From assembly GCA_905210545.1 (NCBI GenBank), contig CAJLXC010000033.1, positions 1-17,355 of the forward strand: a DNA stretch of 17,355 nt, given 5' to 3'. This stretch comes from an uncultured Eubacteriales bacterium. GTDB lineage: Bacteria > Bacillota > Clostridia > Christensenellales > Borkfalkiaceae. Positions 6,210-13,044 of the stretch are shown piece after piece; position 1 is the first letter of the stretch; each line of letters starts with the position of its first letter. The position numbers and the translations under genes were made by a program. The notes beneath the pieces are model-generated. The model did no database searches. It was given only the letters and a program-made list of their open reading frames with translations, and was not told the DNA's origin.

Positions 6210-8370
6210 AGGCAAAAACTGCGGATTCTGTTTCGGAGTAAGGCGCGCCGTATCCCGTGCGGAAAAGCTTTGCGGCGCGGGGAATTACGTTCTCGGCGAG
6301 ATAATACACAACGAATCGGTGAACGAAAAGCTGAAAGCCGCGGGACTTATTACGATAAACGATATAGACGACGCAAGATTAAAAGCGGGCGACACTCTTC
6401 TTATCAGAACGCACGGCGAGCCTGAAAGCACGTTTATAAAAGCCGAAGAAAAGGGGCTTAACGTTATCGACTGCACGTGTCCTTTCGTTAAAGAAATACA
6501 TAATATAGTAAAAGAAAACTACGCCAAAGGTTACAAAATAGTAATAATCGGAAACGCGGAGCATCCCGAAATAAAAGGAATAAACGGCTGGTGCGAAGGT
6601 ACGGCGGAGATATTGTCCGACGCGGAAAGCTTAAACAAGGTGACGGGCGATAAGATATGCGTGGTTGCGCAGACGACCTTTTCGGAAAAAAAATTTGACG
6701 ATATTATAAAAAATTTTACTCACAGAGCCGCAAAAACAGTTGATATTTTCAAAACTATTTGCTATACTACAACAGAGCGTCAGAGGGAAGCGGAACGGAT
6801 TGCCCGTTCTTGCGAAGTCGCGCTCGTCATCGGCGGGGCGAACAGCAATAACACCGAAAAGCTTTACGATATAATGCGTGAACGCTGCAAAACGGTATAC
6901 AGGGTTACAGAGCCTTCCGATTTCGATTACGATAAAATAAAAAATTTTAATAAAGTAGGAATTGTTTTCGGGGCGTCAACGCCGGAGGAACAGTTTCAGG
7001 AGGTTATCCACAATATGGAAAATGTTACGGAAGAAATCATCACGACCGAGACTGTGAAGAGTGAGGATTTAAAAGAAGAAAACGTTGCGGCGGAAGCTGT
7101 TGCTCCCGTAGCCGACAACGAAGCGAAAGAGGTTATGACGGAGAAAAAGGTGAAATCCGAAATGGAAACCGCTTTCGACAACATTAAACCCAGCAAAGAT
7201 TTCAGACCCGGTCAGGTAGTTACCGCGAAAATTTCTTCTGCAAACGAAAACGGACTTACGCTTTCGCTCAAAAACGTAAAGAGCGATTTCGAGCTTCCCA
7301 AAGAGGAAATGCTCAACGAGTATAACGCCGAAGAATACAAAAACAAAGTAGGCGAAGAAATACGCGTTATGGTTACCGGCAAAAACCCTCTGAGATTTTC
7401 CGAAAAGGCTATGCAGAAAGTTCTGCAGGAAGAAGCCGACATTAAAGAAATATCCGAAGGCAAAATTTTCGAGGCGGAAATCACCGCGACCAACAAGGGC
7501 GGTCTCGTCGGCAAATACGGCAGTTACGAAGTATTCGTTCCCGCTTCTCAGATCAGATTAGGCTTTGTCAAAGATCTCGAAAAATACGTGGGCAAAACTT
7601 TAAGACTTAAAGCGGAACACGTAGAATCGAGAGGTTCGCGCCGTCAGATAGTAGCTTCTCAACGCGTTATTCTGCAGGCGGAAAAAGAAGAACGCGAAGC
7701 AATCCGCGCGGCTAAAGAAAAAGAATTTTTCGATAACGTTCAGGAAGGCGACGTCGTTTTGGGTACGCCCGTCAGATTTGCCCCGTTCGGCGCGTTTATA
7801 GAGGTAAACGGCTTCGATTGCCTCGCGCATATTTCCGATTTGTCCTGGACCGGTTGCAAAGACTGCTCCGAAGTTTTAGAACTCGGCAAAACATACGAAT
7901 TCAAGATTCTTAAAATCGACGCGGAAACCAAGAGAGTTTCCGTCGGATATAAACAGCTCCAGCCCAAACCTTGGGATTCCGTTCTCGAAAGATATAAAAT
8001 CGGAGACGTTATCAAGGGCAAGGTCGTGAGAATAGTCAGCTTCGGCGCATTCGTAGAAGTTGAAAAGGGTATCGACGGACTTGTTCACGTTTCGCAGATT
8101 TCCAACCAGTGGTTAGAAAATCCCGTTACCGCGTTGCAGGTAGGACAGGAAGTAGAAGCCAAGATTCTGGACATCAATCCCGAAAAGGAAAAGATGAATC
8201 TTTCTATCAAAGCGCTTCTGCCCGAAGTCGAAAAACCCGCTAAAGAAGATAAAAATAAAAAACACGCGGATAAACAGGAAGAATCTTCCGAACCGGAACT
8301 TCACGAATGGAAAGATTCGGACAACGGCGGCGTTTCAATAGCGGAAATGCTCGGCAACGACAACAAATAA
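6196..8370 (+). CDS. ispH-rpsA: Fusion of IspH (HMBPP reductase) and ribosomal protein S1
   Basis: The 724-residue protein has two parts. Residues 1-275 are 4-hydroxy-3-methylbut-2-enyl diphosphate reductase, the last MEP-pathway step making IPP and DMAPP. The [4Fe-4S] ligands C12, C95 and C189 are present, with H38, H73, H123, E125, T161, the SNN stretch 217-219 and S261 around the active site. Residues 276-330 form a charged, acidic linker. Four S1 RNA-binding domains follow at about 335-405, 418-490, 516-588 and 600-674. The last two are most canonical (FGAFIEV, FGAFVEV, GLVHVSQIS). An acidic low-complexity tail runs from 678 to 724. IspH-S1 fusions are known in Clostridia, so this is not an assembly error. 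The start ATG at 6196 has a weak GGTGA upstream and overlaps plsC. An internal promoter and an internal start are described separately. Confidence 0.95.
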   Translation: MLVLKGKNCGFCFGVRRAVSRAEKLCGAGNYVLGEIIHNESVNEKLKAAGLITINDIDDARLKAGDTLLIRTHGEPESTFIKAEEKGLNVIDCTCPFVKEIHNIVKENYAKGYKIVIIGNAEHPEIKGINGWCEGTAEILSDAESLNKVTGDKICVVAQTTFSEKKFDDIIKNFTHRAAKTVDIFKTICYTTTERQREAERIARSCEVALVIGGANSNNTEKLYDIMRERCKTVYRVTEPSDFDYDKIKNFNKVGIVFGASTPEEQFQEVIHNMENVTEEIITTETVKSEDLKEENVAAEAVAPVADNEAKEVMTEKKVKSEMETAFDNIKPSKDFRPGQVVTAKISSANENGLTLSLKNVKSDFELPKEEMLNEYNAEEYKNKVGEEIRVMVTGKNPLRFSEKAMQKVLQEEADIKEISEGKIFEAEITATNKGGLVGKYGSYEVFVPASQIRLGFVKDLEKYVGKTLRLKAEHVESRGSRRQIVASQRVILQAEKEEREAIRAAKEKEFFDNVQEGDVVLGTPVRFAPFGAFIEVNGFDCLAHISDLSWTGCKDCSEVLELGKTYEFKILKIDAETKRVSVGYKQLQPKPWDSVLERYKIGDVIKGKVVRIVSFGAFVEVEKGIDGLVHVSQISNQWLENPVTALQVGQEVEAKILDINPEKEKMNLSIKALLPEVEKPAKEDKNKKHADKQEESSEPELHEWKDSDNGGVSIAEMLGNDNK
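6740..6768 (+). promoter_or_regulatory. Candidate internal promoter inside the ispH part
   Basis: TTGATA (6740-6745), exactly 17 nt, then TATACT (6763-6768), with an extended -10 TGC at 6760-6762. It lies in codons about 182-191, over the conserved C189 region. The predicted start near 6775 would produce an RNA covering the S1 part. The codons here (ACT, ATT, ACA) are AT-richer than is usual for the gene. Confidence 0.5.
6998..7017 (+). promoter_or_regulatory. Internal Shine-Dalgarno and in-frame ATG for a free S1 protein
   Basis: AGGAGGT (6998-7004) is followed after about 11 nt by an in-frame ATG (7015, residue M274), exactly at the border between IspH and the S1 linker. Translation from it would give a 451-residue protein with all four S1 domains. 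The spacing is slightly long. The Shine-Dalgarno overlaps the conserved IspH Q-E-V-I motif, which explains part of its sequence. Confidence 0.5.
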
Positions 8371-8413
8371 TCTTTTCCGTTTGAAAAGATATCAAAATTT
8401 AAAAATCTAAAAC

Positions 8414-8458
8414 AAGCCCGAGGCTGTCAAATCTGACAGCCTCGGGCTTAACGTTTTT
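8414..8458. terminator. Shared bidirectional terminator
   Basis: The arms AAGCCCGAGGCTGTCA (8414-8429) and TGACAGCCTCGGGCTT (8434-8449) pair perfectly over 16 bp around a 4-nt loop. TTTTT follows at 8454-8458 on the plus strand. A-rich sequence on the left supplies U residues for minus-strand transcripts. It lies between the convergent ispH-rpsA gene and the TSCPD gene. Confidence 0.85.
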
Positions 8459-8492
8459 AAATAGCAGGGTTTTTAGTGCTATCGCAAGCGAG

Positions 8493-8768
8493 TTAATATT
8501 TTTTTTCGGGTTGGGGATTGTTCTTTCTGTCCTTGTAATCCAGAAGGGCAAGGGCGAGCTGATCCCCGCACGAAGTATTGCCTTTGCATTTTATGCCTTT
8601 GAGAGTTTTTATCACTTCGTCTATATCTTTGCCGTCAACAAGTCTCGCCACCGCCTGAAGGTTGCCGAGGCAGCCGCCTATGAATTTTACGTTTTTTACT
8701 TTGTTATCTTCCGTCACGTCAAAAAGTATCTGTCTCGAACAAGTTCCTCTGGTATTGTATGATTGCAT
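8493..8768 (-). CDS. TSCPD domain protein (TIGR03905-like)
   Basis: A 91-residue protein matching the short TSCPD domain family, which also occurs as an appendage of some ribonucleotide reductases; its function is unknown. Family features seen are GTCSRQI (8-14), IGGCLGNL (30-37) and KCKGNTSCGDQLALAL (60-75). The four cysteines C10, C33, C61 and C67 could form a metal site, which is an inference. The start is fixed by AAGGAGATATAAAATG on the minus strand. It lies 19 nt after the DUF4364 gene and is presumably co-transcribed with it. The C-terminus (76-91) is a short charged tail. It ends at the shared terminator. Confidence 0.85.
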   Translation of the reverse strand: MQSYNTRGTCSRQILFDVTEDNKVKNVKFIGGCLGNLQAVARLVDGKDIDEVIKTLKGIKCKGNTSCGDQLALALLDYKDRKNNPQPEKKY

Positions 8769-8787
8769 TTTATATCTCCTTTTCTGT

Positions 8788-9312
8788 TTAATCGACTAAG
8801 TTTTCATAAATATTTCTATAAGTATCGAGAGCTTTTTCGCCCCATTTTTTATAAATATCTTTTGCGGTCTGGCGATTAGGCACTACGAGTTTAAGCTCTA
8901 AAACGGGTTGCGCGGGTTCTATTATCTTCAGATACACCGTATAAGTGCCGTCTTTATTCATAAAGTAGTCGGCAACGCATTCCTGTTTTCTGCGGAATTT
9001 GGTGCGGTTGTTCTTTATAAATAAAGAAATCTCTTCTCTGGTAGAAGCGGGGATATTGATAAAAAAGTTGGCAAGACAAACCCGACCGTCCGTGGTAATC
9101 GTGTAGAGGGGTTCGTCCTCGCCGCCGATGTTATAAATCCACCCGCACTCGATAAGCTGATTTAAAATGGGCTGGCAATCCATATACGCAAGCCAGTTGT
9201 TAGAAGAACAACACATATCGAGAATCGTGTTTTCCGATAGAGGAACTTCCATCTTGTCGAACACGAACAATAATATTAACTTGTTTAAGGAAGAATCTCC
9301 TTTTACTTGCAT
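8788..9312 (-). CDS. DUF4364 family protein, likely winged-helix
   Basis: A 174-residue protein of the DUF4364 family, found mainly in Clostridia. The N-terminal half (about 1-80) reads as a winged-helix DNA-binding domain: helix LNKLILLFVFDKM, helix SENTILDMCC, helix YMDCQPILNQLIECGWI, then a wing with EPLYTITTDGRVCLANF. The C-terminal half (85-174) has the EEISLFIKNNRTKFRRKQE segment and beta strands TYTVYLKIIE and VLELKLVVPN, which could be an effector or dimer domain. No target is known. It is the first gene of a two-gene unit with the TSCPD protein. GGAG lies about 10 nt before the ATG. A palindrome just downstream of its promoter is a candidate operator, so autoregulation is possible but unproven. 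Confidence 0.82.
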   Translation of the reverse strand: MQVKGDSSLNKLILLFVFDKMEVPLSENTILDMCCSSNNWLAYMDCQPILNQLIECGWIYNIGGEDEPLYTITTDGRVCLANFFINIPASTREEISLFIKNNRTKFRRKQECVADYFMNKDGTYTVYLKIIEPAQPVLELKLVVPNRQTAKDIYKKWGEKALDTYRNIYENLVD

Positions 9313-9358
9313 ACGTCCGTCTCCGTTTTATCTTATTTCGTATAATCGCAAAGCAAAA

Positions 9359-9379
9359 GATAAAATAAGCTATTTTATC
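9359..9379 (-). promoter_or_regulatory. Operator-like palindrome
   Basis: GATAAAATA (9359-9367) and TATTTTATC (9371-9379) are perfect 9-bp arms around a 3-nt centre. The site begins a few bases downstream of the predicted start of the DUF4364 transcript (about 9383), a classical repressor position. It is too AT-rich and has no U-tract, so a terminator is unlikely. Confidence 0.45.
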
Positions 9380-9389
9380 AGTATAAACT

Positions 9390-9419
9390 ATTATATAACA
9401 AAAATAAGTCGTTTGTAAA
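9390..9419 (-). promoter_or_regulatory. Promoter of the DUF4364-TSCPD operon
   Basis: On the minus strand, TTTACA (plus 9419-9414), an 18-nt spacer and TATAAT (plus 9395-9390). The leader would be about 70 nt and carries the palindrome at 9359-9379. Confidence 0.55.
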
Positions 9420-9460
9420 TAAAATAATCAAAATATTTCTAAATATATAACAAAAAAACT

Positions 9461-9489
9461 TTATCAAATAAAAAAATATGTGCTATAAT
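9461..9489 (+). promoter_or_regulatory. Promoter P1 of the structured leader
   Basis: A perfect TATAAT at 9484-9489 has an extended -10 TGC at 9481-9483. A weak -35, TTATCA, lies at 9461-9466 with a 17-nt spacer. Transcription would start near 9496, at the base of the hairpin GCAAAATGC/GCATTTTGC (9496-9525), so the RNA would begin with a stem. Confidence 0.55.
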
Positions 9490-9535
9490 ATAACTGCAAA
9501 ATGCTTGCTTGCAAGGGCATTTTGCAGTTATATTA
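9486..9535 (+). repeat. Inverted repeat with 19-bp perfect arms
   Basis: Arms 9486-9504 (TAATATAACTGCAAAATGC) and 9517-9535 are exact reverse complements around a 12-nt loop containing the small palindrome CTTGCAAG (9508-9515). The left arm overlaps the -10 box of P1. No U-tract follows the stem directly, so it is not a standard terminator. Confidence 0.8.
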
Positions 9536-9536
9536 C

Positions 9537-9611
9537 ATTGTACGAGCAAGCGCGGAAGCGCGCCCCGACCGACGGGTAGGGGCAAGACCGACAGGTCTGG
9601 CGAGGTACAAT
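9537..9611 (+). other. Cloverleaf-like structured element, possible RNA leader or small mobile element
   Basis: A closing stem ATTGTAC (9537-9543) with GTACAAT (9605-9611) encloses three hairpins. A is GCGC-GGAA-GCGC (9550-9561), with a GNRA-type loop. B is GCCCC...GGGGC (9562-9583), with an inner ACC/GGT pair. C is AGACC-GACA-GGTCT (9585-9598). Little sequence is left unpaired. It has no tRNA anticodon or T-loop features and I recognise no known riboswitch. It could be a structured 5' leader, a small RNA or a MITE-like insertion. Confidence 0.5.
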
Positions 9612-9616
9612 ATAAT
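9588..9616 (+). promoter_or_regulatory. Candidate promoter P2
   Basis: CCGACA (9588-9593), 17 nt, then a perfect TATAAT (9611-9616). The start would be near 9623, leaving a leader of about 36 nt before the TTG start at 9659. The -35 has only the GACA part of the consensus. Confidence 0.4.
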
Positions 9617-9658
9617 GAAAAGCTTGCTTGCAAGGGCATTTTACGGGAGGGATAAACT

Positions 9659-10471
9659 TTGGATAAGACCGAAGAACTCAATACGTTTTTAGCTCGCGCG
9701 GACGAGCTTATAGAGAGCAAGTATATAGTCGCGGATATAAAAATCGTTAATCTGCTGAAATCGATAGCTTCGTCCGAAACGTTGCTTGCGATATTCAAAA
9801 ATTGTCTGACGGATTTCGATTTCGAGGACGCAAAGAAAAAATATCTCGTTAAAAGCGAATATCTTTCGAGCGAAAAGGGCGAATTTATATTGCCCGACTC
9901 TTCGAGAGAAATTCTCGCGTTCATATTCTGCGTGCTTATGGCGATAGACGCGAAAGAGATAGAGCTTTCGGATTTTATAAAAAAATATTTTTACGAAGAC
10001 GGCAGTTATTCCGCAGGGTTCGCAACTTTCGTCAACGCTATGATAAAGCCGTTCAGAAACACCGTAAAATCGATAACCGAAAGCGTGATAGAGGGCAAAA
10101 TTCAAGACCCCATAGAAGCCCTTTCGGAAGAGGAAGAACGCCGCAAACGCGAAAAAGAGCAGAAAGAACGCGAAGAACGTTTAGAAAAAGAAACTTCTTT
10201 AAAAGCTTACGGAGAAAGTCTTTCGGAACTGCGTAAAATTCTGCTTGCGGACAAGCTCAAAGTCAAAGAGTCGGGGCTTAAAGACGAAGCGAAGGACGAA
10301 ATGATTCTCATAATCGATATGCTTGCCAACGTTATCGAAAGCAACGATAAAGACGCCGTGAATTACGCGTTCGTCGCGTATAAATTCGCCGTAAGAACGC
10401 ACAAACTGCTTTTTTTCGGCAGAGAGAAAAAGGTTAAATCGCTTATAAAGGACGTCATAAATGGACTTTGA
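9659..10471 (+). CDS. Conserved-looking protein of unknown function, mostly helical
   Basis: I do not recognise this 270-residue protein. It is soluble, acidic and predicted to be almost all alpha-helical. Residues 1-150 form one helical block with a hydrophobic helix ILAFIFCVLMAID (85-97). Residues 155-190 are a strongly charged stretch of Glu, Arg and Lys, likely a coiled coil. Residues 190-270 form a second helical block. No signal peptide, membrane anchor or catalytic motif is visible. The TTG start at 9659 is supported by GGGAGGG at 9645-9651; the next candidates would remove conserved-looking helix. The end overlaps the Nudix gene by 11 nt, so the two proteins are probably made together. 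The structured region just upstream suggests regulated expression. Confidence 0.8.
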   Translation: MDKTEELNTFLARADELIESKYIVADIKIVNLLKSIASSETLLAIFKNCLTDFDFEDAKKKYLVKSEYLSSEKGEFILPDSSREILAFIFCVLMAIDAKEIELSDFIKKYFYEDGSYSAGFATFVNAMIKPFRNTVKSITESVIEGKIQDPIEALSEEEERRKREKEQKEREERLEKETSLKAYGESLSELRKILLADKLKVKESGLKDEAKDEMILIIDMLANVIESNDKDAVNYAFVAYKFAVRTHKLLFFGREKKVKSLIKDVINGL

Positions 10472-10976
10472 AGAAAAAACGCTCGCTTCCGAATACGTGT
10501 ATAAAGGCAGAATTCTAAACCTCAGAAAGGACGAAATCGCCTTGTCGGACGGAGCGCGATCCGTGCGTGAGATAGTCGAGCATAGCGGCGGGAGCTGCGT
10601 GCTTTGCGTAAAAGACGGCAAAATTCTGCTCGTAAAACAATTCCGATACGCCTATAAAAAAGCGATATGGGAGATACCCGCGGGCAAGATAAACAAAGGC
10701 GAAGATCCGAAAGAAACCGCCGTCCGCGAGCTTGAAGAGGAATGCGGCGTGAAAGCGGAAAAAGCGGAGCTTCTTATCGAAATTTATCCGTCGCCCGGCT
10801 ATACAGACGAAATAATAAGGCTGTATCGCGTTAGCGGACTACGTGACGGCAAAACGCACTTCGACGCGGACGAAAGAATAGAGTCGCGCTGGTTCGATAC
10901 GGAAGAAGCAAAAAAAATGGCGAAAAACGGAGAGATAAACGACGCGAAAACGCTTATCGCGCTGTCGTTTGTATAA
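10461..10976 (+). CDS. Nudix hydrolase, ADP-ribose pyrophosphatase type
   Basis: It probably cleaves ADP-ribose to AMP and ribose 5-phosphate with Mg2+. The 171-residue protein has an intact Nudix box at 75-97: G75, E81, R89, E90, E93, E94, G96 (pattern GX5EX7REUXEEXGU). The preceding WEIPAGK (70-76) and the following YPSPGYTDE (about 109-117) are typical of the ADPRase/NudF subgroup. The N-terminal strand region VYKGRILNLRKDEI also fits that subgroup. The ATG at 10461 overlaps the upstream gene by 11 nt, with AAAGGA just before it, so translation is coupled. The exact substrate within the ADPRase group cannot be read from sequence. Confidence 0.92.
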   Translation: MDFEEKTLASEYVYKGRILNLRKDEIALSDGARSVREIVEHSGGSCVLCVKDGKILLVKQFRYAYKKAIWEIPAGKINKGEDPKETAVRELEEECGVKAEKAELLIEIYPSPGYTDEIIRLYRVSGLRDGKTHFDADERIESRWFDTEEAKKMAKNGEINDAKTLIALSFV

Positions 10977-11070
10977 AAAAACGGTCGTTTATAAAAAGCT
11001 TTTCCGTGACGGGAAAACGGGGATTTGAAGAGAGAATAAACAGACAATAAACGGTTAAAGGATAAAAACA

Positions 11071-12894
11071 GTGAAAAGAACAGACGTAAGAAACGTAGCG
11101 ATAATCGCGCACGTAGACCACGGCAAAACCACGCTCGTCAACGAAATGTTAAAGCAGGGCGGCGTATTCCGTGAAAATCAGGAAGTAATGGACAGAGTAA
11201 TGGATTCCGGAGATCTCGAGCGCGAGCGCGGAATCACTATTCTCGCAAAAAACACGTCCGTGTTTTATAACGGCGTAAAAATCAATATAGTAGACACGCC
11301 GGGACACGCGGATTTCGGCGGAGAAGTGGAACGCGTTCTTAAAATGGTGAACGGCGTTCTCGTTCTCGTGGACGCTTGCGAAGGACCTATGCCGCAGACG
11401 CGTTTCGTTATGCAGAAAGCTTTGGAGCTTAATCACAAGCTGATAATAGTGGTAAACAAAATCGACCGTCCCGACGCAAGACTTTCCGAAGTACAGGACG
11501 AAATTCTGGAATTGCTGTTCGACCTTAACGCTTCCGACTCTCAGATAGACAGTCCCATAGTGTTTTGTTCCGGCAGGGACGGCACGGCTTCGCTCGGCAT
11601 AAACGAGAAAGGCAAGGACTTAAAACCGTTGTTCGACGCGATTATAAACCACTTCGAGCCGCAGGAGGTAGATACCGAAGGTCCGCTTCAGATGCTCGTT
11701 TCGTCAATCGACTACAACGAATACGTAGGTCGTATCGGTATCGGCAGAATAGAACGCGGCGTTGCCGTCGTCAACGAAGAGGTGGAAACGTGCAACTATA
11801 ACGTTAAAGGCAAAGAGCTTAAAGGCAAGCTCGTCAGCATTTATCAGATAGAGGGCTTAAACAGAGTACCCGTAGAAAAGGCGATGGCGGGCGATATAGT
11901 CTGCGTGAGCGGACTTGAAAACGTTTCTATCGGAGATACCATCTGCACGCCGGAAGCCGTAGAACCCGTTCCGTTCGTCAAGATTTCGGAACCGACCGTA
12001 GAAATGACTTTTTCCGTAAACGACAGTCCGTTCGCGGGGAAAGAAGGCAAGTTCGTCACCACAAGACATTTGAGAGACAGACTTTTCCGCGAAATGCTTA
12101 AAGACGTTTCGCTCCGCGTGGAAGCGACGGATTCGGCGGATTCTTACAGGGTTTGCGGCAGGGGCGAAATGCACCTATCCATTCTTATAGAAACGATGCG
12201 CCGCGGCGGATACGAATTTCAGGTCGGCGCGCCTAAAGTTATGTTCAGAGAAGAAAACGGCAAGCTGTTAGAGCCTATGGAGCGGCTCGTCGTGGACGTG
12301 CCGGAAGACAAAACGGGCAGCGTGTTTTCGAGTATGGGAACGCGCAAGGGCGAGCTTTTGCAGATGGAAACGGTCGGCAGCAGAATCCGACTCGAATTCA
12401 AAGTGCCGGAGCGCGGACTGTTCGGATATAAGAGCCAGTTTCTTACGGACACCCGCGGAGAGGGCGTGTTCAATACGCTGTTCTACGGTTACGAAGAATA
12501 TAAGGGCGAAATAGAAAGAAGAAGCACCGGTTCTCTCGTCGCGTTTGAAACGGGCGAAGCGGTCACTTACGGTTTGTTTAACGCGCAGGGCAGAGGTCAG
12601 CTGTTTATCGGCGCGGGTACGCCCGTTTACGAGGGAATGGTTGTCGGCGTTTCGCCTAAAAACGAAGACATCACGGTAAACGTGTGCAAAAAAAAGCACC
12701 TTACCAACACCAGAGCTTCCGGCTCGGACGACGCTTTGCGCCTCGAAACGCCAAAGCTTATGTCTTTGGAAGAAGCTATGGAATTCATCGCGGACGACGA
12801 GCTTCTTGAAATCACGCCTAAAAACATAAGAATAAGAAAGAAAACGCTCAATACCGAGATGCGCCTTAAAAGAAAGGCGAGAGGTCTTGAATAA
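11071..12894 (+). CDS. typA: Translational GTPase TypA/BipA
   Basis: A ribosome-binding GTPase of the EF-G/LepA superfamily, involved in 50S assembly and stress or cold adaptation. The 607-residue length is typical. The G motifs are AHVDHGKT (13-20), the switch I stretch RERGITI (51-57), DTPGH (75-79) and NKID (129-132). Domain II follows at about 200-300, domain III at about 305-385, domain V at about 395-475, and the BipA-specific C-terminal domain ends at KARGLE. The start is the GTG at 11071 with AAAGGA (11057-11062) upstream. The 94-nt gap to the Nudix gene has no clear terminator: the hairpin near 11000-11017 lacks a U-tract. Read-through from upstream is therefore likely. Confidence 0.97.
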   Translation: MKRTDVRNVAIIAHVDHGKTTLVNEMLKQGGVFRENQEVMDRVMDSGDLERERGITILAKNTSVFYNGVKINIVDTPGHADFGGEVERVLKMVNGVLVLVDACEGPMPQTRFVMQKALELNHKLIIVVNKIDRPDARLSEVQDEILELLFDLNASDSQIDSPIVFCSGRDGTASLGINEKGKDLKPLFDAIINHFEPQEVDTEGPLQMLVSSIDYNEYVGRIGIGRIERGVAVVNEEVETCNYNVKGKELKGKLVSIYQIEGLNRVPVEKAMAGDIVCVSGLENVSIGDTICTPEAVEPVPFVKISEPTVEMTFSVNDSPFAGKEGKFVTTRHLRDRLFREMLKDVSLRVEATDSADSYRVCGRGEMHLSILIETMRRGGYEFQVGAPKVMFREENGKLLEPMERLVVDVPEDKTGSVFSSMGTRKGELLQMETVGSRIRLEFKVPERGLFGYKSQFLTDTRGEGVFNTLFYGYEEYKGEIERRSTGSLVAFETGEAVTYGLFNAQGRGQLFIGAGTPVYEGMVVGVSPKNEDITVNVCKKKHLTNTRASGSDDALRLETPKLMSLEEAMEFIADDELLEITPKNIRIRKKTLNTEMRLKRKARGLE

Positions 12895-12961
12895 TCTTTC
12901 GTGAGATTTCTTCGGCAGAATAAAAACGCGCATAACGCGCGGAGTTTATTGTTTAATAACG

Positions 12962-12999
12962 AAAAAAAACGGGACGACTTTGCGCGCCCCGATTTTTTT
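12962..12999. terminator. Bidirectional terminator between typA and the Cys-rich gene
   Basis: A run of A (12962-12969) and a run of T (12993-12999) flank the stem CGGG-CG/CG-CCCG (12970-12991), which has one A-C mismatch and a loop of about 8 nt. It works in both directions, as expected between the plus-strand typA and the minus-strand small gene. Confidence 0.75.
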
Positions 13000-13044
13000 G
13001 CGTTTTACGTTTGCCTGTCTTTGGTAATCGTTTTGTCGTATACC

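Larger units (their letters stand above)
9503..9642 (+). repeat. 21-bp direct repeat flanking a GC-rich core
   Basis: The same 21 bases (starting GCTTGCTTGCAAGG and ending ATTTT) occur at 9503-9523 and 9622-9642, 119 bp apart. Each copy follows a TATAAT box. The second copy leads straight into the ribosome binding site GGGAGGG (9645-9651) of the downstream gene. Confidence 0.8.

Noticed and set aside
6196..8370. Missing stop codon or assembly error joining ispH and rpsA
   Set aside because: The frame is open throughout with a family-typical linker, and IspH-S1 fusions are an established arrangement in Clostridia.
9537..9611. tRNA or tmRNA gene
   Set aside because: The cloverleaf lacks a 7-nt anticodon loop, a T-loop consensus TTCGA and a CCA end.
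11000..11017. Hairpin TTTTCC/GGAAAA before typA as a terminator
   Set aside because: AT-rich short stem with no following U-tract; read-through is more likely.
12268..12933. Long antisense frame (221 codons) opposite typA
   Set aside because: It is a mirror of a strongly conserved gene with Arg- and Phe-rich shadow composition and no ribosome binding site.
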